Of a DNA stretch of 64,000 nucleotides, positions 34,356 to 44,248 are shown piece after piece (the stretch's first letter is position 1; each line of letters begins with the position of its first letter). The notes beneath the pieces are model-generated. The model was given only the letters and a program-made list of their open reading frames with translations, did no database searches and was not told where the DNA came from. The translations under genes were made by a program, and so were the position numbers. The DNA lies in assembly GCA_016785955.1 (NCBI GenBank), contig JAEUWH010000123.1, forward strand, positions 62,001 through 126,000. Direction: 5' to 3'. This DNA comes from Pseudobdellovibrionaceae bacterium (GTDB lineage: Bacteria > Bdellovibrionota > Bdellovibrionia > Bdellovibrionales > Bdellovibrionaceae).

Positions 34356-36873
34356 AATCGTTGATATGTCTGCTTAACACCCGCATCAGCAAATCGATAT
34401 GAATCGGTTTAGTCAAATAATCGGTGCAGCCGGCATCCATGCAGCGGGCCCGGTCATCTTGCATGGCATGGGCCGTGAGGCCAATAATGGGGCGAGAATA
34501 TTTTTTCTCACGTAAAATTCGAATTGCCGATAATCCATCTAAAACAGGCATCTGGATATCCATTAAAATTATATCGTAGTCGTTCGCTAATGCCTTGTTG
34601 ATTCCAATTTGGCCATTCTCGGCGGTATCCACGATGACGCCTCGAGATTTCAAAATATGTTCGATCAGCAAGATGTTATCGCCGGAATCATCCACGACTA
34701 GAATACGACGGTTTTCAATTGATCTTTCGGGAACAAGCACCGGGGTTTCAATCGTCGAGTTTGGTTTCAGATCGGCAGCGATTTCAATAACAAATGTGGC
34801 CCCGACAGAATCGCTGGGGATTTTTAAAGTTAAGTCTCCACCCAGTCGCTGCGCCAAGCGTTTAGACAAAATTAAACCCAAGCCTGTGCCACCGAACTTT
34901 CGCGTAACCGAAGCATCTGCCTGGCTAAAGGGTTGAAATAATTTTTCTCGGTCACTGGCTTGAATTCCAATTCCGGTATCGCTGACCACAAAAACGAGGC
35001 GGTTAGTGAGGGGGTTCATTTGCACGGTTGTTTTTACATAGCCAGTCGAAGTGAACTTAATCGCATTGCCGATAATATTGTTTAAAATCTGTTTCAGTCG
35101 CAGTGGATCGGTTACGAACAGAGGCGGAATTTCTCCGATAATGTCCATAATAAATTGCAGACCTTTGGCCGACGCCTTGGCCGTCTTAAACGATTTAATG
35201 TCGTTCAATAAATCTGGTAACGAAATAGTGACGGTTTCTAAATTAAGATGGCCCGCTTCGACTTTGGATAAATCCAAAATATCATCAATTAAATGCAGTA
35301 AAAGGTCTCCATTGCGCTGAATGATATTATGATATTCTTCACGATCTTCCTTGGTAAGGGAATTTGAACGCAAAAGTTCATTGAAACCAATCAGTGCATT
35401 TAACGGCGTGCGAATTTCATGAGACATATTGGCTAAGAATGTCGATTTCGAATTGTTGGCGTTCTCGGCCAGCTCTCGCGCTTTGCGCTCGCTTTCGTAC
35501 AAAATTGCTTTTTCGATGGCCAGACCAGCCCGCCGTCCCAGGTCTTCGGCCAGGGTTAAATCAAAACTAGAAAACTTGCGTTTTGATTCCGAGGCAATGA
35601 ACGTAATCGCGCCGACCACAGTGCGATTACCCAGAATTGGTACGATCATCACTGAACTCATGCCCAGTTTTTTTATATCTTCTAAGTGGTCCGTATTTTC
35701 AGTTGAAGCTTGCAACATTTCGTCAGTGATAACTTCGATTCTTTCGGCGGTTCCCGTGTTAATAACACGGGATACTCCAAGGTCAGATCGCCAATCAGGG
35801 CGATATTTTTTTTGTTTTTCAGCAGCCCATTCGCGCATCTCGGGATTCCAATGCCAGACAATCATTTGGGGCTCACTGTTTTCTGAAATAATATCGATAA
35901 CACACCAATCAGCTAGAATTGGAACAATTAATTCACATAGCTTTTTCAATGTGACCAAGTAGTCCATCGAGGAATTCAGAATAACACCAGCGTCGGCAAT
36001 TAAGCGAAACGTTGATTCACGATTTTTAAGCGAGTTCTCGTTTTCTTTATGAATTGTAAAATCGCGAAAAATAGAAACGGCATACAAGACTTCACCATGG
36101 TCATCAAAAATAGGTGCCGAGTTAACAATGGCCCAGCTCCGTTTCCCGGTGTTTTTCATTTCAATCTGCAAAATAGTTTCGGGAGGATTCTTTATACCCT
36201 TGAGCGCCAGGCGACCGGGAAGTTTTTCATTGGGGAAAACTTGGCCGTTCTCGTCTAGGATTATATATTTATCCATGACGGCCGATGTGGGTGTCGCCAA
36301 CATTTCTTCGACAGATTTAAACCCACACATGCGTGCGCCAACCTGGTTGGCATAAATAAAGCGGCCTTCCCGGTCAAATACACTGACGCCATCGGTGATG
36401 CCTTCCAAAATAATTTCCAATTTATCGCGTGATTGTTGTAAATCACTTAATAGTTTTTTTTGTTTTTCTATATTTGTGGCTGTGCCAATCCAACGTTGAA
36501 TTTTACCGTGTTCATCACGAATAGGCACGGCTCGTCCCAAAAACCATTGGTAAGCACCATCGTGCCTTTTTAAACGGTATTCTTTTTCAAAAACCGAGCT
36601 GGTGCGCAGACTGTAAGCCCACTTTGCGTACGAATCTGGGCGATCGTCTTCGTGAAGTGAATTTAACCAATGTTCAATACCATCTTCGGTCGATTTCGAT
36701 CCGCTGTACTCAAGACATTGTTTGTTAATGTAATCAATCGTACCGTCGGCATCGGTTGTCCATACTAAATTAGGAACTGCCTCTGCAAGGATGTGAAAAT
36801 CAATGGGACTTTTCATCTTTTTTTGTGAAAAATTTGCTTCTGGGACATGGTTTGTCTCACCTATGTTATCCAA
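34354..36873 (-). CDS. hybrid sensor histidine kinase/response regulator (PAS-PAS-GAF)
   Basis: 839 aa without membrane helices, so a cytoplasmic sensor. Order: PAS domain (about 25-145, with the PAC-type WIGTATNIE), second PAS (about 155-275), GAF (about 290-455), HisKA with MSHEIRTPLNAL (phospho-His near 484), HATPase (NIIGNAIKF, DTGIGI, GTGLGL) and a C-terminal receiver (DDSGD acidic pocket near 727, MDIQMP phospho-Asp, TKPI Lys). The TTG start has AAAGGTGGG 6 nt upstream. It can relay phosphate internally; no dedicated output partner is adjacent. Confidence 0.93.
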   Translation of the reverse strand: MDNIGETNHVPEANFSQKKMKSPIDFHILAEAVPNLVWTTDADGTIDYINKQCLEYSGSKSTEDGIEHWLNSLHEDDRPDSYAKWAYSLRTSSVFEKEYRLKRHDGAYQWFLGRAVPIRDEHGKIQRWIGTATNIEKQKKLLSDLQQSRDKLEIILEGITDGVSVFDREGRFIYANQVGARMCGFKSVEEMLATPTSAVMDKYIILDENGQVFPNEKLPGRLALKGIKNPPETILQIEMKNTGKRSWAIVNSAPIFDDHGEVLYAVSIFRDFTIHKENENSLKNRESTFRLIADAGVILNSSMDYLVTLKKLCELIVPILADWCVIDIISENSEPQMIVWHWNPEMREWAAEKQKKYRPDWRSDLGVSRVINTGTAERIEVITDEMLQASTENTDHLEDIKKLGMSSVMIVPILGNRTVVGAITFIASESKRKFSSFDLTLAEDLGRRAGLAIEKAILYESERKARELAENANNSKSTFLANMSHEIRTPLNALIGFNELLRSNSLTKEDREEYHNIIQRNGDLLLHLIDDILDLSKVEAGHLNLETVTISLPDLLNDIKSFKTAKASAKGLQFIMDIIGEIPPLFVTDPLRLKQILNNIIGNAIKFTSTGYVKTTVQMNPLTNRLVFVVSDTGIGIQASDREKLFQPFSQADASVTRKFGGTGLGLILSKRLAQRLGGDLTLKIPSDSVGATFVIEIAADLKPNSTIETPVLVPERSIENRRILVVDDSGDNILLIEHILKSRGVIVDTAENGQIGINKALANDYDIILMDIQMPVLDGLSAIRILREKKYSRPIIGLTAHAMQDDRARCMDAGCTDYLTKPIHIDLLMRVLSRHIND

Positions 36874-37039
36874 AAATTACCCACCTTTTAATCAAGAGAT
36901 TGTGCAGTTACTTTAGTTACCTTAGCCAGACAGAAAAGTCTACTTCTACAGGTGCTTTATAGTTTTAGAGGACACGAGAAACGTGTTTAACTACATATGG
37001 CTCAGCAGATAATACCTAGATGTTCAAAATGTTTACGGC

Positions 37040-37939
37040 TTATTTCGATGTCTTGGTCTTGCCTTTATAGAGAACAGAAATATTTCCAAGAAGGCACAGG
37101 GCAATGCCAAAAAGCATTTCTGGGTATAAGTGTAAATTTTCAAAAAGATACGACAGTAGGATGGCTAACACGGGTGAGATAATCGTTGTGTAGGCCGCTT
37201 TATCCGCCCCTAATGTTTTGAGTAGAGTATTGTACGCTGTAAAGGCGACAACTGTTCCGAAAATGCTTAAGTACGCTAAGCTACTTACAAAGCTTGTACT
37301 GGTAGGCAGGGACCAAGGTGCTTTCAATATGCCAATCATGAAAAGTGTGAACAGCGTGCCATACAGCATAGCAAAAGAGATCGCCGCTCTTATATTGATT
37401 CCGGCACGAATGTTTCGAACTGACACCATGTTGCCTATCGAAGCGGATAGCGCCGCCAGCAAACCCAAGCTCAAGCCAAACAGTTCGTTACTGGATGAGG
37501 TGTGAATTAAATCATTTTTAAAAATTAGCAATATCCCTAGTCCCCCCAGCAATGAGCCAAACAGTACTTGGCGCGAGATCTGACTCTTAAAAAAGAACCA
37601 AGAGAAGACGATATTAAAATACACCATCGAAGTAAATGCGATGGCTAAAACTCCAGATTTGATAAAGGTTTCCGCCCAGTAGGTCAGCATGTAGTTAATC
37701 GAAAAATTGAATATACCCTGCAAAAAAAACCAAAAATGTGTTTTAGAGTCAAAGGACAGATTTTGCTTTGACCATTTTAGAAACATAAACATGATCAGCG
37801 TAGAAATTAAAAAACGCCAAAAAATAGAAACCAGTGGGTGAGCCTGGCTGATCTGGATGGTTATGACATAGTACGTGGAACCCCAAATCAGCGAGGTTGC
37901 AATAAAAAGAAAAATATTTTGAATCGAGGAGCGACTAAT
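37040..37939 (-). CDS. DMT/EamA-family transporter with probable ATT start
   Basis: Ten-helix drug/metabolite transporter of the EamA family. The first in-frame ATG (37792) would remove the first membrane helix. Codons upstream, back to 37939, encode a typical EamA N-terminus (SLIWGSTYYV, then HPLVSIFWRF), giving 299 aa, the family norm. No ATG, GTG or TTG exists in that part. An ATT codon at 37939-37937 overlaps the stop of the upstream gene as TAATT, the position where TAATG is usual, with GAGGA 9 nt upstream. I therefore infer an ATT start or a start-codon mutation. Substrate unknown. Confidence 0.75.
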   Translation of the reverse strand: MSRSSIQNIFLFIATSLIWGSTYYVITIQISQAHPLVSIFWRFLISTLIMFMFLKWSKQNLSFDSKTHFWFFLQGIFNFSINYMLTYWAETFIKSGVLAIAFTSMVYFNIVFSWFFFKSQISRQVLFGSLLGGLGILLIFKNDLIHTSSSNELFGLSLGLLAALSASIGNMVSVRNIRAGINIRAAISFAMLYGTLFTLFMIGILKAPWSLPTSTSFVSSLAYLSIFGTVVAFTAYNTLLKTLGADKAAYTTIISPVLAILLSYLFENLHLYPEMLFGIALCLLGNISVLYKGKTKTSK

Positions 37940-38337
37940 TACTCGTCATCCTCGTCTGATGAGTCTTCCTCATCGTCATCTTCGTCTTCATCCTCGTAAT
38001 CGTCTTCGTCCTCATCTTCGTCATCGGTTGTTTCGATACGCAAAAGCCATCCTTCGTCATAAGGGTCTTCTTGAATTAGCGACGGGGTTTCTAGAACTTG
38101 AGGATTAATTTCTAAAATTGTACCATTTACAGGCGCATAAATATCGAGAGGACCATCATCAGTTTCTATTGTGCCAATGACAGTATCGGCCTCTACTTTT
38201 TCATTTTCAGGAGGAAGTTCAATGGATGTGATCTCGTCAAAATCTTGTAGGCCTTCTTCATTAATGCCAACTGTGATAACGCCATCTTCTTTTTGGATCC
38301 ACATGTAACCCATGAAATTTACTGTATCTTCACTCAT
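37939..38337 (-). CDS. GcvH-like lipoyl-domain protein lacking the lipoyl lysine, with acidic tail
   Basis: About 132 aa from the ATG at 38337, which follows GAGGGAAATC (a good ribosome binding site); an upstream ATG at 38361 lacks one. Residues to about 100 match the glycine cleavage H protein/lipoyl fold (VGINEEGLQDFDEI, DIYAPVNGTILEIN, DEGWLLRI). Where GcvH has the lipoylated Lys (ESVKA), this protein has ETDDG, so lipoylation is not possible. The last 28 or so residues are almost only Asp and Glu. It is translationally coupled to the DMT transporter downstream. It may be a structural or binding relic; function unknown. Confidence 0.8.
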   Translation of the reverse strand: MSEDTVNFMGYMWIQKEDGVITVGINEEGLQDFDEITSIELPPENEKVEADTVIGTIETDDGPLDIYAPVNGTILEINPQVLETPSLIQEDPYDEGWLLRIETTDDEDEDEDDYEDEDEDDDEEDSSDEDDE

Positions 38338-38381
38338 GATTTCCCTCGTAATTTGATTCAATTAATAGCAAACAATTTTTG

Positions 38382-38394
38382 TCTTAGACTAAGA
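38382..38394. promoter_or_regulatory. short perfect palindrome between divergent genes
   Basis: TCTTAG-A-CTAAGA, between the GcvH-like gene (minus) and the AIG2-like gene (plus). It could be a regulator half-site pair; the short length leaves chance possible. Confidence 0.35.
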
Positions 38395-38511
38395 AATATT
38401 TCAGATAACGCAAAACAGTAATTCAATCTCTCTGTCTGGTTGCTTGCCCAATCGAAACGGCTCTGGTAATTACCGACCTTCGCAATTTGGAGTCTTAATT
38501 GGAGGGGAATT

Positions 38512-39105
38512 ATGTCGACAAATTCTGTTTTTATCTGTGATGCTTTGACGGGCGGAGATTTATTTTTAAATAAAGTTCAAAATCTTATTGTTTCGTCTGA
38601 AGAGGCGACTGTTCAAGGGGCTGTCTATCGTTCGAAAGTGGGTTTTCCATTTTTAGCAAAGTCAGGAACAGATTCAGTTCAGGGGCTTTTGGTTCGCTTA
38701 AACCCATCGGATATGTGTATTCATATTTTAGATGAGTTAATGGGTTTTTTTCCACAAAATCCTGCACAGGGTTTAACCCATCGTGAAGTTGTTAAGGTGA
38801 GTACGAGCAATGGCAGTGTTGAGGCATTCGTTTATTTTTTAAACTCTGAAAAAATAAGTTCTGAACTTAAATATATTGAAAATGGAGATTGGCAGCGAGT
38901 TCTCGTCGAGAAACCACCACTACCTCAAAAGCTGACCGAGCGACAAAGAAACTATATCCAAAAATTAGGCAAAAGTTCGGGGCGTGATATTGTGCCTATT
39001 GATCTGGCACTTTATCGTGAGCTTATGAATTTAGAACTCGTGATCGATAAGGGGCGTCGCATCGCTTTGACCAAATTAGGTCAGGAAGTATACCGTTATT
39101 TATAA
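38512..39105 (+). CDS. gamma-glutamylcyclotransferase (AIG2)-like protein
   Basis: 197 aa. The N-terminal 130 residues follow the GGCT/AIG2 fold pattern: an ICDALTGGDL opening, VQGAVYRSKVGFPFL, VQGLLVRL, ILDELMGFF and YFL strands. The C-terminal 60 residues (RDIVPIDLALYRELMNLEL..LTKLGQEVYRYL) are a conserved extension. The strong ribosome binding site is GGAGGGG. Members of the superfamily split gamma-glutamyl amines or form 5-oxoproline; here the substrate is not known. trmL follows after 4 nt, so the two are likely co-transcribed. Confidence 0.75.
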   Translation: MSTNSVFICDALTGGDLFLNKVQNLIVSSEEATVQGAVYRSKVGFPFLAKSGTDSVQGLLVRLNPSDMCIHILDELMGFFPQNPAQGLTHREVVKVSTSNGSVEAFVYFLNSEKISSELKYIENGDWQRVLVEKPPLPQKLTERQRNYIQKLGKSSGRDIVPIDLALYRELMNLELVIDKGRRIALTKLGQEVYRYL

Positions 39106-39109
39106 TCCA

Positions 39110-39562
39110 TTGTTTCACGTTGTATTAGTTGAGCCTGAAATTCCTAATAATACGGGCAATGTTGGCCGCACATGTGTGGCCACTGAAACGACGTTAACAT
39201 TGATCAGACCACTTGGGTTTGAAATCACCGATTCGCAACTCAAACGTGCCGGCCTAGATTATTGGCAGCATTTGCAGTGGAAAGAGCTGGATTCTTTAAG
39301 TGAATTGCCTTCTGAGGCGCGCAGAGTGTACTTCTCGGCGCATGCAAAAAAATCAATTTATGATTTCCAATTCAAAGAGGGTGATCATTTAGTATTTGGC
39401 AAAGAGTCAAAAGGCTTAAGTCCAGATCTTATCCGTGACAATCCTGAAACCAGCGTATTTATCCCTACCCCAGGTCTGGTGAGGAGTCTAAATATGGCGA
39501 CCGCCGTTGCCGTTTCAGTATACGAAGCCTTCAGGCAGATCCGACATACTGCTAGAAGTTAA
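39110..39562 (+). CDS. trmL: tRNA (cytidine/uridine-2'-O-)-methyltransferase TrmL
   Basis: 150-aa SPOUT methyltransferase with the TrmL signature: EIPNNTGNVGRTC at the N-terminus, VFGKESKGLS in the middle, and SLNMATAVAVSVYEA near the end, which make the trefoil-knot SAM site. It methylates the wobble base of tRNA-Leu species. The TTG start lies 4 nt after the previous stop, so it depends on coupling. Length fits TrmL closely. Confidence 0.93.
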   Translation: MFHVVLVEPEIPNNTGNVGRTCVATETTLTLIRPLGFEITDSQLKRAGLDYWQHLQWKELDSLSELPSEARRVYFSAHAKKSIYDFQFKEGDHLVFGKESKGLSPDLIRDNPETSVFIPTPGLVRSLNMATAVAVSVYEAFRQIRHTARS

Positions 39563-39627
39563 AACAAATACGAATACGCCGTAGTTCCAAGTTGCTGTTT
39601 TAACTTAAGGAAGTTATTCTTTTTGCT

Positions 39628-42288
39628 ATGATTCAAAACTTATTAAAATCCATTTTTGGTACCAAACACGATCGTGAAATGAAATCCATTCAACCTATTA
39701 TTGATCAGGTCAATTCATGGGAAGAAAAAATCAAGGCTCTGTCTGATGATCAGCTAAAGGCCAAAACACCCGAACTGAAGGAACGACTGACGAAAGGTGA
39801 AACGTTAGATGATATTTTACCTGAAGCGTTTGCTGTTTGCCGAGAGGCTTCTCGGCGTGTGCTGGGTATGCGTCACTACGATGTGCAATTAATTGGTGGT
39901 TATACTTTACATAAAGGCCGGATCTCTGAAATGAGGACGGGCGAAGGTAAAACATTAGTGGCGACATTGCCGGTATACTTGAATGCATTGAGTGGTAAAG
40001 GCGTGCATGTCGTTACAGTGAATGATTATCTTGCGAAACGGGATGCCGAATGGATGGGCCGTCTGTACACCTGGTTAGGTCTAAGTATTGGGATCATCGT
40101 TCATGGGTTGACGGATATGGAGCGAAAGCAATCATACGGTAGTGATATAACTTATGCGACCAATAATGAATTGGGTTTTGATTACTTGCGCGACAATATG
40201 AAATTTGATCTGTCCGAGTATGTTCAGCGAGGGCATAATTTTGCGATTGTCGATGAATGCGATTCGATTTTAATCGATGAGGCCCGAACGCCGTTGATTA
40301 TTTCTGGCCCGGCCGAAGCCTCGACGGATAAATATGTCATAATTAACAAGATTATTCCTCAGTTGAAAGACAAAGAACATTTTACGACCGAAGAAAAATC
40401 TAAATCTGTATCGTTAACGGATGAAGGCAATCGTAAAGTCGAGCAGCTTTTGGGCTTAGGTAATTTATATGATGCGGAAAATATCGAAATTTTGCATCAT
40501 GTGATTCAAGCGTTAAAAGCTCATCATATGTACCGTCTGGATGTCGAGTACATGATTCAAAATGGCGAAGTGGTCATTGTTGATGAATTCACAGGTCGTC
40601 TGATGCCGGGGCGTCGTTGGAGTGATGGTATTCACCAAGCCATCGAGGCCAAAGAAGGCGTCGAGATTAAAAACGAAAATCAAACGCTAGCGTCTATTAC
40701 TTTTCAAAATTATTTCAAAATGTACGGTAAGCTTGCGGGGATGACGGGAACGGCTGACACGGAAGCTGTCGAGTTTAAAAAGATTTATGATTTGGATGTA
40801 TCTGTTGTTCCTACTCACCGTGCGATTGCCCGGCAGGATAAAAATGACGTGATCTACAAAACAGAGCGAGCAAAGTTTAACGCCATAGTCTCTGATATTA
40901 AATCTCGTGCGGAACGGGGCCAGCCGATTTTGGTGGGAACAATCAGTATCGAGCGTTCAGAATTATTAAGTCAGTTTTTGAAAAAAGAGGGTGTTCGCCA
41001 TCAAGTGTTGAATGCGAAACACCACGAACGTGAGGCGGAAATTGTTGCTCAGGCGGGGCGTAAAGGTGCGGTCACGATTGCGACAAACATGGCTGGTCGG
41101 GGAACTGATATTGTTTTGGGTGGAAATGCGGAAGGTCTGGCTCGGCGAGAGGTGAATGCCGAAGAAGGACCAGAGTTTGAAGCGGCACTGGCAAAGTACA
41201 AAGGGGAATGTGAACGCGAAAAGAAAGACGTCGTTGCCGCTGGCGGTTTGTACATCATCGGTACAGAAAGACATGAATCTCGTCGTATTGATAATCAGTT
41301 GCGTGGTCGTTCTGGGCGTCAAGGCGATCCGGGCGAGTCTCGATTTTATTTATCGTTAGAAGATAATTTACTTAGAATTTTTAACGGTGAAAAAATCCAG
41401 AAAGCGATGACATTTTTGAAGATCGACGAAAATGAACCGATCGAAGCAAAAATGGTGACGTCTCAAATCGAAAGTGCGCAGCGAAAAGTGGAAGGACATC
41501 ACTTTGATGTTCGTAAAAATCTTTTTGACTATGACAATGTCATGAATATCCAAAGGAACGCGATCTATCAAATGAGGCGCAATGTTTTGGAGGGAAATGA
41601 TGTTACGGGAACAACTCTGGAAATGTTGGGTGATACGACATCGCAAATTTTAGATACCTATTTGCCAGAGGGTGCGCCTCGTGATCAATGGAATTTGGAA
41701 GGTCTGAATGTTTCGTTGTCACAAACATTCGGTTTCAAACTAGATGGCGATATATTGAACGGCAATGCCGAGACCATTACCGAAAAAATTAAACACGACA
41801 TTAAACGTATTTATGAAGCTCAAAAACAGAATATGGGTGCGTACTTTGAAGAAATGCAGAAAATGGTTTTGTTGCAAAGTATTGATTCGAAGTGGAAAGA
41901 ACATTTGCTGGTGATCGATAAATTGAAAGAAGGTATCGGTCTTCGGGGATATGCGCAGAAAGATCCCTTGATTGAATATAAAAAAGAAGCGTTTTCGGCT
42001 TTTGAAAATCTGAATACATTGATTCGCCAAGAGGTAGTAGAGACTTTGATGAGGGTCAGACTTGTTGCTCAGCAGCCTCAGCAGGTACTTGAATCGCTTA
42101 TGCCCGAAGAGCAAGACTTAAGCGAATTGAATTATCAATCGCCCCAGGAGCAGGACATTGGTCATGGTATGATGTCCGACGAAACTAAACCAAAGAACAA
42201 GATGACCTACAGTAGTGGTCCATCTGATGAGCCTAAAATGAATCGCGAGCAGCGACGTCGTTTACAAAAGGATCAAAAAAGAAGATAA
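39628..42288 (+). CDS. secA: preprotein translocase ATPase SecA
   Basis: 886-aa SecA with all major motifs: Walker A GEGKT (105-109), DECDSI Walker B near 209, the preprotein cross-linking domain, and the second helicase core ([31 protein letters not shown]). It drives Sec-dependent export at the inner membrane. The C-terminus ends in a basic stretch ([12 protein letters not shown]) and lacks the CxCxSG...CHG zinc-binding tail that many SecA proteins carry. It is followed after 8 nt by a small zinc-ribbon protein gene. Confidence 0.98.
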   Translation: MIQNLLKSIFGTKHDREMKSIQPIIDQVNSWEEKIKALSDDQLKAKTPELKERLTKGETLDDILPEAFAVCREASRRVLGMRHYDVQLIGGYTLHKGRISEMRTGEGKTLVATLPVYLNALSGKGVHVVTVNDYLAKRDAEWMGRLYTWLGLSIGIIVHGLTDMERKQSYGSDITYATNNELGFDYLRDNMKFDLSEYVQRGHNFAIVDECDSILIDEARTPLIISGPAEASTDKYVIINKIIPQLKDKEHFTTEEKSKSVSLTDEGNRKVEQLLGLGNLYDAENIEILHHVIQALKAHHMYRLDVEYMIQNGEVVIVDEFTGRLMPGRRWSDGIHQAIEAKEGVEIKNENQTLASITFQNYFKMYGKLAGMTGTADTEAVEFKKIYDLDVSVVPTHRAIARQDKNDVIYKTERAKFNAIVSDIKSRAERGQPILVGTISIERSELLSQFLKKEGVRHQVLNAKHHEREAEIVAQAGRKGAVTIATNMAGRGTDIVLGGNAEGLARREVNAEEGPEFEAALAKYKGECEREKKDVVAAGGLYIIGTERHESRRIDNQLRGRSGRQGDPGESRFYLSLEDNLLRIFNGEKIQKAMTFLKIDENEPIEAKMVTSQIESAQRKVEGHHFDVRKNLFDYDNVMNIQRNAIYQMRRNVLEGNDVTGTTLEMLGDTTSQILDTYLPEGAPRDQWNLEGLNVSLSQTFGFKLDGDILNGNAETITEKIKHDIKRIYEAQKQNMGAYFEEMQKMVLLQSIDSKWKEHLLVIDKLKEGIGLRGYAQKDPLIEYKKEAFSAFENLNTLIRQEVVETLMRVRLVAQQPQQVLESLMPEEQDLSELNYQSPQEQDIGHGMMSDETKPKNKMTYSSGPSDEPKMNREQRRRLQKDQKRR

Positions 42289-42296
42289 TTAGGATA

Positions 42297-43013
42297 ATGG
42301 CTCAATGTCCAAATTGTTCTAAAAGTATTGCGATCACGGAAGACCATTTTGGTACCTTGTATCGATGCGAACACTGCAAAAGCGAATTCTTTATTGGCTT
42401 TGACGGTGTTCCAGAGAACTCAAAAGAAGCCCCTGTTGTGGAGGGTGAACCGGCGATGCCGCCGGTATCAATCAGTCCAGAGCCGACGGCAATAGATTCT
42501 GTAAATAATATGATGGCACCAGTGGCATCAGAGGTTGCCATGCTTGAACCTGTGGCTACGGCCGAGGATAGTTCCGCGAGTCTTTTCAATATCGAACCGT
42601 CCACTCAGGGTTTTTCGCCACCCTTTATGGAGCCATCTTCTTTGCCTGCGGAGGATGTGGCTTCGGCGAACGATTTGTCACCAGAAGGGGAGAATCGACC
42701 TCAGCCGACGAGTAACTCATTTCAAGAATTTGCCGACGATGTAAAAAACTTTGGTAATGATGCCGCGTTTTCAGGAGTTCTGTCTTTTGATATCGAAATT
42801 TCCGGTATTGATTTAGGTGACATGAAACGAGATCTTTTGGAGGCACTAGACGACAAGCGATTTGGTTGGAACTTGGATGAGCTAAGTCAAAACATAAAAG
42901 ACGGACTGTTGAAGTTAGAAAATGTTTCTGCTCCCAAAACAGTTGTGTTGGTCAAGCGAGTGATTCCAATTGGACTTAGTGTGCATTGGAGGCATCATGT
43001 ATCAGTTCAATAA
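42297..43013 (+). CDS. zinc-ribbon protein, hypothetical
   Basis: 238 aa. The N-terminus holds a CPNC...CEHC zinc ribbon (MJ0042-like, residues 4-26). A Pro/Ser/Glu-rich low-complexity middle (about 45-145) is followed by a C-terminal globular part of about 80 residues with LSFDIEISGIDLGDMKRDLLEAL and the final LVKRVIPIGLSVHW, a pattern compatible with a conserved gliding/adventurous-motility type domain, though I cannot prove it. Directly downstream of secA, overlapping the next start by 17 nt. Likely co-transcribed with secA; function unknown. Confidence 0.65.
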   Translation: MAQCPNCSKSIAITEDHFGTLYRCEHCKSEFFIGFDGVPENSKEAPVVEGEPAMPPVSISPEPTAIDSVNNMMAPVASEVAMLEPVATAEDSSASLFNIEPSTQGFSPPFMEPSSLPAEDVASANDLSPEGENRPQPTSNSFQEFADDVKNFGNDAAFSGVLSFDIEISGIDLGDMKRDLLEALDDKRFGWNLDELSQNIKDGLLKLENVSAPKTVVLVKRVIPIGLSVHWRHHVSVQ

Positions 43014-43596
43014 AATTGTGATTTCATTTTTATTAGCATTTGCCGTGCTTTCTGAAGGTAACGAAGGTGGTGGCGAGCATGGTGCTGCGGCACCTGCGGC
43101 TGGAGCTTCGGCCGAAACGATTCCTTATGAGGATAAAAAGCAGCAAGAGCGAACTAAAGAATGGATGGATGTTGTATCGTCATTAAGTTCTTTGAAGACT
43201 AAAATTAAGTCCAAAGAAGATTCAATAAAAGAAATTATTCATCATAAGCGCCAAACTAAAAATAAGGCTCAAGCCGAAGAGCTTGTAGCCGAGTTGGTCC
43301 GAGAACATAAAGAACTCACAAAACTGTTGGAGGAATATAATCAAAGCGCACAGTTACTGAAATATCGTTATCCCGATGTCGGACTCACCGAAAAAAGAAA
43401 ATATGAAAAGATCGAAATTAAAAGTTTGGATGATTTCGAGCAAACCCAAACTATCGAGGGGCAGCTAAAGCGTACGGTTTCTAAATTGAAAAATCACTAT
43501 GGTATCAAAGATCAGCCCACACCAGAGTTGGAAGCTGGCAAAAAGCCAAGTGTGGACAACAACACATTGGCACAGCCAAAAATTTTAAAGAAGTAA
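42997..43596 (+). CDS. exported coiled-coil protein
   Basis: About 199 aa from the ATG at 42997, which has GGAGG 6 nt upstream; a frame opening at 42970 is less likely. A hydrophobic N-terminal signal (to about residue 18) is followed by a Gly/Ala-rich stretch and then a long charged helix rich in Lys and Glu (about 45-165) typical of a coiled coil. No known domain. Overlap with the zinc-ribbon gene suggests one operon with secA. Confidence 0.65.
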   Translation: MYQFNKIVISFLLAFAVLSEGNEGGGEHGAAAPAAGASAETIPYEDKKQQERTKEWMDVVSSLSSLKTKIKSKEDSIKEIIHHKRQTKNKAQAEELVAELVREHKELTKLLEEYNQSAQLLKYRYPDVGLTEKRKYEKIEIKSLDDFEQTQTIEGQLKRTVSKLKNHYGIKDQPTPELEAGKKPSVDNNTLAQPKILKK

Positions 43597-43658
43597 ATCA
43601 TTGTGTTTTTGGAGCTTCGTCTACTCGCGTGTGCCTGTGTGTCATTACCAATCTATAT

Positions 43659-44102
43659 CTACTCGAGGGGCTCGAAATCTGGAAGATATTGAACTTCATC
43701 TTCTTTTTTAAGTTTTTTTTGGTATTTCATATAATTAGTATAGGCATTTTTAGAAGCTTCTTTGCGGCGATCGGCTTCGTCATCAAGTTGTTTGTTAACG
43801 GCTGCATTTTTTGCATCAACAGCGACGGGGTCGATTTCTGGCGTTGGCTTTTTCCGTTCACCAACATAGATAACTAGTCCATCACGAAAATGAATTTCTT
43901 TTTGCTGTCGAATATCATCTTGGTAGTACATATAATACCACCGGTCTTCTCCGCCCATTCGTGTGATATTACGTGGGTTACCTAGAGAATCTAGAACAGA
44001 GTCCTTATCAGAGCCGAGTTTAATTTTGTCGAATTGCTTGGCCATATTGGTTTGGCATGAGACTAGAAAAAGACAAAGTGAAATAAATAGTAGAAGTTTC
44101 AT
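43659..44102 (-). CDS. BamE/SmpA-like outer-membrane lipoprotein
   Basis: About 147 aa. The N-terminal hydrophobic segment ends in a lipobox (LFLVSC), giving a lipid-anchored Cys near residue 16. The following region (KIKLGSDKDSVLDSLGNPRNI...WYY..Y...FRDGLVIYV) is the SmpA/BamE-like fold. The second half is a Lys/Glu/Asn-rich helix. I choose the ATG at 44102, with GAGGGG 4 nt upstream; the ATG at 44114 is part of that site. A role in outer-membrane protein assembly is plausible but other SmpA-fold lipoproteins exist. Confidence 0.75.
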   Translation of the reverse strand: MKLLLFISLCLFLVSCQTNMAKQFDKIKLGSDKDSVLDSLGNPRNITRMGGEDRWYYMYYQDDIRQQKEIHFRDGLVIYVGERKKPTPEIDPVAVDAKNAAVNKQLDDEADRRKEASKNAYTNYMKYQKKLKKEDEVQYLPDFEPLE

Positions 44103-44248
44103 TGTGCCCCTCATAACTCATTATATCTGGTTCGATTTAACAAATAAAAGTATATTTTTGTTTGTATCAATTTGAGCGTAACGCTTGCATTCTGTTTTGT
44201 GTCGGTTTGAGACAAGTAAGTTCTTAAGAAATTTGTAGAGAAATTTAT

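Noticed and set aside
36970-36990. terminator-like hairpin ACACG-AGAAA-CGTGT between the DMT transporter and histidine kinase genes
   Set aside because: Only five base pairs, and no run of T follows on the strand of either gene.
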